Assembly: GCA_028023455.1 (NCBI GenBank)
Contig: JAQFVV010012395.1
Location: forward strand, 9,980,154-10,044,153
Source of the DNA: Epiperipatus broadwayi
Lineage: Eukaryota > Onychophora > Udeonychophora > Euonychophora > Peripatidae
Reading direction: 5' to 3'
Length of the DNA: 64,000 nt
The notes under the pieces were generated by a model that searched no databases, had not been told where the DNA came from, and saw only the letters and a list, made by a program, of their open reading frames with translations. Made by a program: the position numbers and the translations under genes. Positions 58,001-64,000 of the stretch are shown in pieces. How positions within the stretch are numbered: the stretch's first letter is position 1; each line of letters opens with the position of its first letter.

Positions 58001-58475
58001 GATGAAAACCCAAATCTCATCCTGATGCCAATATTATTGCCTTGCCCATGTTGACTTCAAGTCACTCTGATCCCTCATGTATAGGACCTTATTCATTTAA
58101 ATGTATAGAAGAGGATGGGTAGGATACAAGCTTGATGTGTACATATTTGAAAACCAGGCACTCTTTACAAATCTGGAGCTTAATTGTAAGTATAAGGAAT
58201 TTGAACTCAGATTTTTATGCACCGAGTTTTTTTTGGTTTTACAAATTCATATCCCAAAGTAAGATTGTAATCATCACATTTATAATTCTTATGATTTTCA
58301 CTTCTAATCGCAGCAAAAAAGTATTTATTTTTTTATATCACCTTAGTGAGTATCCAATGGATAGGTGTGGTTCATTCAGCAACAAACATAATATATAATA
58401 TACCTATAATAAACTTATTTATGTGAATATTTTAAAACAGTTTATATAAAATTTATCTTTTCTTACATGCTTCAG

Positions 58476-58484
58476 ATGACAGAG
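58476..58484 (+). other. Candidate 9-nt microexon
   Basis: TCTTTTCTTACATGCTTCAG precedes ATGACAGAG, which is followed at once by the strong donor GTAAGA. Nine bases would add Met-Thr-Glu without shifting frame. AG...GT pairs this close arise by chance, so the case rests on both splice sites being strong and on the second microexon-like unit 134 bp downstream. Confidence 0.3.
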
Positions 58485-58618
58485 GTAAGATTTTATTTTT
58501 ATTTTTTTGCAACAAAGTCTTCTAATTGCTTGCTTGCTTTTTTTTTTTTTTTGTCCATTTTTTTTCTTAACGAGTTTAATTTCCTTTAATCTCTGTCTAT
58601 CATATGTTTCTGCTGCAG

Positions 58619-58633
58619 AAAGATCAAGATGAG
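58619..58633 (+). other. Candidate 15-nt microexon
   Basis: A long pyrimidine-rich tract ending TATGTTTCTGCTGCAG precedes AAAGATCAAGATGAG, then donor GTTAGT. It would encode Lys-Asp-Gln-Asp-Glu in frame. Together with 58476-58484 it would read MTE-KDQDE, charged like many neuronal microexons. Host gene unknown. Confidence 0.3.
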
Positions 58634-58639
58634 GTTAGT

Positions 58640-59640
58640 TGTTTTGTATTTTTATCTAATTAGTTTATAAATTATCAATGTTTAGTTTCGTATGTGTGTG
58701 TTTATTTATATAACTATTTTATGTCGTAATTTATAAACTGCAGAAACAAACTATTCTATTTCACTACTGCTATCTTTGCGAGCTTAAGTAATTAATGGAT
58801 ACTAGATAGATAATCTTATTAAATCCACACCTAAAGTTACCCTACCCATTTCCCCCAGATTGATTTCTGGCTTATGGATTTAGTAAGTAGTGTCATCTAG
58901 TATCTATTGGTTGTACAAGCTTATAACCTGAAATGTAAATTTCAAATCCAGGCTACTCATTTGCAGAAAAGAGCCTTATTGTTTTTCTTATAGAAATGAA
59001 GTTTCGAAACTATATAAAAATGGAACTGGCATCATATCTATATGACTATGCAATTAATTCTAGCTTAGTTTGAAACCTTAGGCCTTTTTATAAAAATTCA
59101 GATTATGAATTTAAATATTATAAAAATAGAAAGTGTGGGATTTGATGCATAAGTACATTAATTCTGACTTTGAATCTTAATCTTCAATAATGAAATCAAA
59201 GTTCCAGCAATCAAGTAATTTGGAGATAGGGATTTTACAATTTGCTATTATAAATTACTTAAGCATATATTAGATGATTCTAAACTAATAGATGGAATGA
59301 GGGTGATTATTCTTAGAAGCTTACGAGTGTTGTGATTTTGTTGGTATTAATCTGTCTAGCATAAGAGTGAAAGAGGCCAATACTTGTTACTGATTGAAGT
59401 CTTAAAAACATATAAAAACTGATTTGGTATCAATCTATATATCTGTGCAAGTGAATCATCCTGGCTTTGAAACTATAGGTTTTCTTTTAAAAAATTTGGT
59501 TATTAGTTCAAATAGTTTAAAATACATCAAAGTTAGATGTGTGAATTAAAATTTTGAATTCTAGTCATCACTAATAAAGACAAAAGCTAGAAATTGGTCT
59601 GCACTATGATTACTCAAGATTATAATACATGGATGTGGAG
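58640..59640. repeat. Diverged D2-like relics
   Basis: CCCCAGATTGATTTCTGGCT near 58853 (minus) and GTCATCACTAATAAAGACAA with AAGCTAGAAATTGGTCTGC near 59565 (plus) are mutated D2 ribozyme-like blocks. GGATACTAGATAGATAATCT and segments near 59020 and 59430 resemble other D2 parts. The copies appear old. Confidence 0.4.
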
Positions 59641-61084
59641 TAGGATGAGATAATGTAATAATAAAAGATTTATTTTGTTTATTCAAATGAGCATCTTAAC
59701 ATAAATTTAAATGTTAACATAAACATAAAAATTTATAAGTAAATTTTGAATAATATTAAAACTAAATAAAATGCATAACTTTCTTCCAGCATTATTACAT
59801 TATAATGGAAATTGCCATCAGATATTAAAAATAAAAATAATTATATAAAATTAAGCATATCCGGTTCTCCAAGATTTGTACACTCTGTCAATAGGTGGGT
59901 TTGTAGAAAGTATCGGAAGGGGATAAAATGTTAATCAAGATCTGATTAAAATAATATCAAAGAGAGCTATCAACATGAGTTTAAAGATTTGGGCTTTTGT
60001 ATCCGTAGTTCACCTGATGAGTAAAGATTATTACAAAAATGCATGTGCAGTCAATGTGGTGGAAAAAATAAGAAATGTATTGATAAAAAAAAAATAAAAC
60101 ATTTGAAAATATCTCTGCAGTACAAAAATTATTCATCTTTTCACAGTGTTAAAAGTGATCGAAATCAGTCCTATCTTGTGAAAGAGTGCTGTAATGTAAA
60201 ACTATTGAGCTATCAACAATGCCATGGAGATTCAAATATATGATGTCACCAGATCAATTGATGAATAAATATTGTTTGGAAAATGCATACATAAGAGAGT
60301 GTTTTGAGTTTCTGCACTGGAGGATGTAATATGGTGAAGATAAAAACATAAAATTTGAAAAGGCAGAATAGATTTTAATACATTTTGATTTTGGATTACC
60401 CAATCTAATTTTGATTCCTGCAAGTTTGATTCTTATGGAGAAGTTCTAAAAAAACCATAAAACTCATTGACAAAATAGTTACTTAATTCACCTAAAACTC
60501 CAATTTGCAAATGGCACAACTATGTCAATATTATTAGAAAAATGAATGTAAGTTGATTAAGATTTCTGCCAGAAGGTAGGTTGAGTAATTAGCTATTCAA
60601 CTTATGTCCAAATAGCACCTCTCAATTATTATTAATGCTAGTTTGCCACTATATGCTGCTCTCTTACCCCAATTTATTCTGGCATCTCAATTTTAGAATC
60701 TAATTTATTAGGGAGATGGAAAAAAGTGTGCAATATATACTAACTCCATCACAAATATTTTAAGAATTTTTTTCTAAAAATAAAAATATTTCATTTATTA
60801 TTGTCCCATTATTATTTCTTCTGGAATTCTGAAGAAAGTTAGTTCATTGATTGAAATATGTTTCTTTTTCTTTTTTTTCATGTTTAATATATTCTGTATT
60901 ATTCAGTTCTTATTTTTAATATAAGTCTGATCTATAAAGTGAATTAACTCATTAAACTTGAGATCTAATATTTGGATTCATTATCACTTTTATCATGTGT
61001 GTTGAATTAAATGTTACATTGTGGTTATTTTCTATATATTCTAGTTTAATTGTTATACCATAGGGACAGCAATCACAAAATAGT
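59641..61084. other. AT-rich non-coding stretch
   Basis: Nothing recognised. A cysteine-containing 66-codon ORF at 60043 is judged to be chance. Confidence 0.5.
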
Positions 61085-61260
61085 AGAAAACTTCCCCATG
61101 CCGTAGTGCATCCAGTAAAAGCAATAGTAATCAATATCTAGCACTGGGTGGTGCTACTGTATGGAGAGTTTGCTATTGTTTTATCAGCTTGTGTAATTAT
61201 AGGCAATACTGATCATGATATTTTAATGGTTTTATATTTAAGCTTATAACCAAGCTACCA
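61085..61260. repeat. D2 fold-back copy
   Basis: AAAACTTCCCCATGCCGTAG with TGCATCCAG mirrors GGGTGGTGCTACTGTATGGA with GAGTTT. TAATCAATATCTAGCACTG lies between, and a D2 terminal-like block follows (GTAATTATAGGCAATACTGA). Confidence 0.7.
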
Positions 61261-62439
61261 TATTCTGCCCATTTTTTATTCAATGCTTAACTGATTACTG
61301 TAAAAAATTTAGATTTCTTAAAATTTTTAAAATATTGTATTACACATATGTTTATAAAAACTAAACTGAATGTCACCTGATTACTGGTAGCTGGTTCTCG
61401 TCTTACTTTTTTGAACTATCAATTTCAACAGCAAACATATTAATATAATCCAGATATCATGGTAAGAATAGGAACTAAACACACTGTGTAATCCTACAAA
61501 AGGTAATTGCTTAATATTATATATCTATTGAAATAAGGTGGAGCCAGAATAACATTGAAAAAATGTTGTTCTCATCAATGTCTTGACAAATTAGTGTTCA
61601 GATATCAAATTAAATATTATCAGTGAGATGCTTATCCTACTGAAAGTTGATGTCATCCACATTGACACCAACAGAGTCATTACCCATTCCTTTAACATTA
61701 ATGGGTAATCATTGTTAGTTAAAATACAGGTTGGTCATATTACTTCAAAAACTTTCTCCAAGCCATCCTATTCTTCATTTTGTTTTACAAACATTCATAA
61801 TTAGATCATCAACTAACTTTTTTTTTCTCTCTTTATTTTTTTATTCTACATAAATCCAGTTGGAATGCTATTTATAATTTTTCCAGTTAGAATGCTATTT
61901 ATAATTTCCTTATCTTATGTGACTAATCTATTTTTCTAGCTGTAATTTATCATCTTCATCACTGCTAGTTAAGTAATTGTTTTATTTATCACCTTTATCT
62001 AGCTAATTGCATTTCTTTTCTTTTATCTTTTTTATTTCCTCAAAATCTACATTTCTATGTTTTCTCTTTTCCCAATTTATGCAAATGTATGCTTCATATT
62101 CCAGTTCTGTCACTGCCAGTGCTCCAACTTCTTATGAACTCTCAAACAATAAAGGCATTTGATTATTATTCTAATATAAAGATGTAATTATATTCCAAAC
62201 AAAATATTTGGACTTTTTTTTTAAAATTTGATTTTAATGAACCATATTATAGAGGATGCATTAGAAAAAAAGACTCATAAACCTTTTTCTACAATATTGC
62301 AATATATATATCCATATATAGTGAGTGTGAATTGGGTTTGTTCTTTGTATAAGTGTGATATTCCCACATTTCCAAAGTTATAATCAAAACAATTGCCATG
62401 TGATAGAAAATTGTGAATCAATCCTCCAATGATAACCCA
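61261..62439. other. Non-coding, with a 28-bp tandem duplication
   Basis: CCAGTTGGAATGCTATTTAT / CCAGTTAGAATGCTATTTAT repeat at about 61857 and 61885. A D3 piece lies near 62120-62150. Nothing coding. Confidence 0.5.
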
Positions 62440-62535
62440 TATAACATCACATGATCACCATCTCTTATACTAGCACATAATTGTTTATAAACTACTGTAT
62501 GGAGAGAGTTTTGTCTTGTTGATAACCCATATAAT
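62440..62535. repeat. D2 terminal fragment
   Basis: ATCACATGATCACCATCTCT and ACTACTGTATGGAGAGAGTT with TTGTCTTGTT, the two D2 signatures, lie within 80 bp. The element appears internally deleted. Confidence 0.7.
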
Positions 62536-63284
62536 TACTATTAGTAGAGTTGTTGATTTGTTAACATCCTAAGAGCATATTTTTCATGCAATTTAGTCTC
62601 ATACAAGGTTGAAGAGGAAGTTTGATATTTTTGACATATAATTATCACAAATAATCCAATGATCTGTTGCTCAGGAATTCACGTGACATTCAAATACCGG
62701 AAGTGGTAGAATTGAGCTGTGATCCATAAACCTGGAACTTGAGTTCACCATTCTAAACACATTTTCAAACCACACAGATCAATATTTATAGTGATTTCAA
62801 AATTATCCTTTGTTTAACATATATATTAAAATAGGCACGCACAAAAATAAAACAAAACTATACGTATATATAAAAAAAAACTGATGACATTTTTTTTCTC
62901 TCCCTCTCTCTTTTCCTTTGTCTTGATTTTAATGGTGTGTCACATATGTTACTGTATTTAAATCAAACGTAACATTTAAAAAATGATAAAGTTCAAATGT
63001 GAATAATGAAGGTGAATGTTTTTTTAAATGTGGGAAGTTTAAAAATAAAATTGATTTTTTAAAGTAAAAAATGACTATTTTTAACTATCAGTATTGTAAA
63101 TATTAGAACATTAATCATTAACGACAATTAAACTGAATTCTTGATAATGTCAAGCTAATAAAATATTGCATTAAAAAAAAAGCTTAATAAACAGAGTAAC
63201 ACGAATAAAAGAGTCATAGTAATACTTATATAAGATATCTTTAGAAAGTATAGTAGTGATAATAACAATAAAGGTAATATTAAA
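62536..63284. other. AT-rich spacer with D3 piece
   Basis: D3-like GTGATCCATAAACCTGGAAC at 62721. Otherwise nothing. Confidence 0.5.
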
Positions 63285-63880
63285 TCACTTAAACATCATA
63301 TGATCACCCTTACTTACGCTCACACAAGTTGTTAAATTAATAGCAAACTCTATACAGTAGTGCCACCTAATACAAGCCGTAATAGTCAATGAATGTTAAA
63401 AGATTTGTGGCCCTACTGCACGGAGAGTTGGTTACTGTTTTAACAGTTTGTGTAAGCATAGGAAATGGTGATTAGGTGATGTTTTATGGTTTAATACCAA
63501 TCCTTCCAATAAGATGATGATGACTATGGTTATTAAAAACCAAAAATACAAAAATGTATAGATATTGAACTGGGTTCAAATCTGTATGACTGCATAAGCT
63601 TAGATTGAAAACATTGTGTTTTCATTTCAGGCTCATAGCTTTATAGTTTACTAAATGGGTAAAAAATGGCTGCTGGAGGATTGCATTATATCCAAAGAGC
63701 TAAGTGCAGTGCTCACAGATCCAAGGCTCTTCCCTGATGGAAGCCATAAGGTGGAAACTAATCTGGGGATATTGGATGAAAAGGCATTTGATAGGGATTT
63801 TATGCACAAGCCTTCTTGCATCCATTGATAAGTATGGCATGCACTTGGTGGTACTATTGTATGGAGAGAATGAATGTAGC
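63285..63880 (+). repeat. D2 family, long copy plus fold-back end
   Basis: 63285-63490 is a D2 fold-back (CAAACTCTATACAGTAGTGC mirrored by GGCCCTACTGCACGGAGAGT). It runs into a long plus-strand D2 copy with GAACTGGGTTCAAATCTG (B-box-like, 63568), TTTCATTTCAGGCTCATAGC, the ribozyme-like block 63728-63769, TTTTATGCACAAGCCTTCTT and GGTACTATTGTATGGAGAG (63850). Confidence 0.8.
63728..63769 (+). ncRNA. Hammerhead-like motif, D2 long copy (A9 mutated)
   Basis: TCTTCC, CTGATGG (A9 to G), AAGCCATAAGGTG as a broken stem II, GAA, ACTAAT, C, TGGGGA. The 42-nt length equals the other D2 copies. Expected inactive. Confidence 0.45.
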
Positions 63881-64000
63881 AGTAATTGTAAAAGTATAGA
63901 ATTTGTAATGTGTTGCAATAACAGCAATAAGAAAAGTAATAACAATACAGCTTAATAACTATAGTAATGGATGCAGTGCCCCATACTATGAGGAAACCAA

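Noticed and set aside
60043-60243. 66-codon ORF with CSQCGGKNKKC
   Set aside because: A single Cys pair without partners, no flanking coding signal, AT-rich codons; best explained by chance.
1-64000. CRISPR arrays, rRNA genes, bacterial operons or phage genes
   Set aside because: None seen; direct repeats lack regular unique spacers and no prokaryotic gene organisation is present.

Overview
The window looks like an AT-rich (roughly 70% A+T by eye) invertebrate nuclear genome segment. It has no prokaryotic gene layout, no operons and no long host ORF. Instead it holds reverse-transcribing elements of several clades, cut-and-paste transposon relics, SINE-like tRNA derivatives, many microsatellites and a very large number of fold-back (inverted) repeats. 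I cannot name the phylum. RTE, Penelope-like, hAT and Tigger elements with long intron-like deserts would fit a mollusc, a chelicerate or another AT-rich invertebrate. Host coding sequence is limited to three exon-like signals: 10543-10580 on minus, and 58476-58484 and 58619-58633 on plus. Most of the window is therefore probably intron or intergenic DNA.

Layout. 0-9 kb: a decayed hAT transposase, two fold-back repeats, a LINE 3' fragment and an almost intact RTE LINE on minus (4543-7860, one in-frame stop). 9-19.5 kb: fold-back repeats, a 934-bp Tigger-type element, and a tandem/inverted cluster of ~371-bp repeats. 19.6-24.5 kb: a fold-back pair of Penelope-like (PLE) 3' ends, a second LINE relic, a longer PLE (reverse transcriptase plus GIY-YIG endonuclease), and a head-to-head pair of tRNA-derived SINEs. 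25-36 kb: tandem repeats of family D2, then a long desert with a CTCF-like motif cluster at 34.8 kb. 36-43 kb: a second PLE relic, a tiny tRNA retroposon with a 16-bp target duplication, and a minus-strand LINE. 44-52 kb: two non-autonomous hAT elements with perfect 8-bp target duplications, and more fold-backs. 53-58 kb: the second Tigger-type element and a third LINE-A copy. 58-64 kb: possible microexons and D2 copies.

The most interesting signal is that three dispersed repeat families contain what reads as a complete hammerhead ribozyme of the minimal type. I call them D1, D2 and D5. Each has stem I, CTGATGA, stem II, GAA, a 2-3 bp stem III, a cleavable base, then stem I again. The best copies are 9417-9460 (minus), 9803-9846 (plus), 19387-19428 (plus), 26123-26164 (minus) and 42786-42827 (minus). 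D5 and D2 occur in tandem with one ribozyme per unit (~374 and ~430 nt apart), the arrangement expected of retrozymes, small retroelements that spread through circular RNA. The 3' regions of the two PLE copies hold a similar fold with a covarying stem II but altered core bases. PLE reverse transcriptase is a plausible mobilising partner (inference). D1, D2 and D5 are labels used only in this report, as are D3, D4, E and LINE-A.
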